Part shown: positions 6,918 through 7,245 of the stretch, piece after piece | Layout of the letters: each line of letters starts with the position of its first letter | How positions within the stretch are numbered: the first letter of the stretch is position 1 | Assembly: GCA_937880835.1 (NCBI GenBank) | Contig: CALGRN010000062.1 | Location: forward strand, 1-7,245 | Length of the DNA stretch: 7,245 nucleotides | DNA from: an uncultured Prevotella sp. | GTDB taxonomy: Bacteria > Bacteroidota > Bacteroidia > Bacteroidales > Bacteroidaceae | Reading direction: 5' to 3' | The notes under the pieces: model-generated | Databases searched by the model: none | Seen by the model: only the letters and a program-made list of their open reading frames with translations | What the model was told of the DNA's origin: nothing | Made by a program: the position numbers and the translations under genes

Positions 6918-7245
6918 TCACGGTGTAAGAAGTTTATTTAGCAAAAAATCCCAACGCTTAATAGTGTTTTCCTTAGAATAATATAATGATCTTTTTACTG
7001 CATTCTTCTGAACGGTATGCATATATTCCTTATTATTGAGAAGTTTTCTTATACTGTCAGCTAATTTGTCAGCATTCTCCGGTTCGCATATAACTCCTTC
7101 GTTATCATTTGTTATTATTTCACGTTGTCTTCCTTTATAGTCGCATGCAACGCAGGCACATCCTTGCGACATTGCTTCTATAAGAACAAGACCGAAGCCT
7201 TCGTATCTGCTGCTTAATACAAAAATAGATGATTTCTTATATAAA
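6918..7245 (-). CDS. Family 4 glycosyltransferase, partial (N-terminus beyond right window edge)
   Basis: The minus-strand frame is open from the right edge of the window to a TGA at 6918, giving 108 visible residues from the end of the C-terminal donor domain. An internal ATG at 7172 is not the true start: the codons upstream of it, in phase from base 7244, encode the conserved IFVLSSRYEGFGLVLIEA stretch with the EX7E motif (Glu15 and Glu23 of the visible part). After it come AMSQGCACVACDYKGRQREI, which resembles the donor-site region of amylovoran-type GT4 enzymes (a ...P/RxEI ending), and the usual C-terminal helices. It is clearly diverged from the neighbouring GT4, which has EGMSNSMVEA at the same place, so it is not a recent duplicate. 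It is the most upstream gene visible in the operon. The acceptor domain is outside the window and the substrate is unknown. Confidence 0.9.
   Translation of the reverse strand, partial: LYKKSSIFVLSSRYEGFGLVLIEAMSQGCACVACDYKGRQREIITNDNEGVICEPENADKLADSIRKLLNNKEYMHTVQKNAVKRSLYYSKENTIKRWDFLLNKLLTP

Noticed and set aside
6725..6928. Plus-strand open frame of 67 codons
   Set aside because: It is mostly antisense to the N-terminus of the complete GT4, including its glycine-rich GGSERV loop.
6918..7172. Start of the last glycosyltransferase placed at the internal ATG at 7172
   Set aside because: The frame stays open to the right edge and the upstream codons encode the conserved EX7E region, so this is an internal Met of a gene cut by the window.
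1..7245. CRISPR array, tRNA or rRNA genes, insertion sequences, long direct or inverted repeats
   Set aside because: None seen by eye on either strand. The window is almost fully occupied by minus-strand coding sequence and no gap exceeds 107 bases.

Overview
This window is the 3' half of a surface-polysaccharide biosynthesis locus, most likely from a member of the Bacteroidota (Bacteroidales-like). The base composition is strongly AT-rich. Every gene reads on the minus strand with short gaps or overlaps, and none of the starts I inspected has a Shine-Dalgarno sequence; the leaders are A/T-rich, as is usual in Bacteroidota. The phylum call is inference from these traits and from gene content.

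Transcription runs from high to low coordinates. First come three glycosyltransferases: a GT4 cut by the right edge of the window (6918-7245), a complete GT4 (5779-6852) and a GT2 (4968-5801) that overlaps the GT4 by 23 bases. After a 107-base gap comes an envelope O-acylation pair: an MBOAT membrane acyltransferase (3439-4860) and a membrane-anchored SGNH/DltD-like protein (2500-3420). The last block holds a CapA-like metallophosphatase-fold protein (1344-2468), a TupA-like ATP-grasp amide ligase (434-1360) and, 6 bases further on, an arginase-family enzyme (1-427) cut by the left edge. The arginase has no stop codon inside the window and is easy to miss, but its metal-binding motifs are unmistakable.

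How they may work together: the glycosyltransferases build a repeat unit on a lipid carrier in the cytoplasm. The ATP-grasp ligase may attach an amino acid or other amine to a carboxylated sugar. The arginase-family enzyme could supply ornithine for this, and the CapA-like protein may assist. The MBOAT/SGNH pair would then esterify the glycan, most likely with acetyl groups, on the periplasmic side. The glycosyltransferase and MBOAT/SGNH parts are ordinary for such loci. The arginase plus TupA-like plus CapA-like block is the part most worth following up, as a possible amino-acid (ornithine) decoration module. Flippase, polymerase and the initiating transferase are not in the window.
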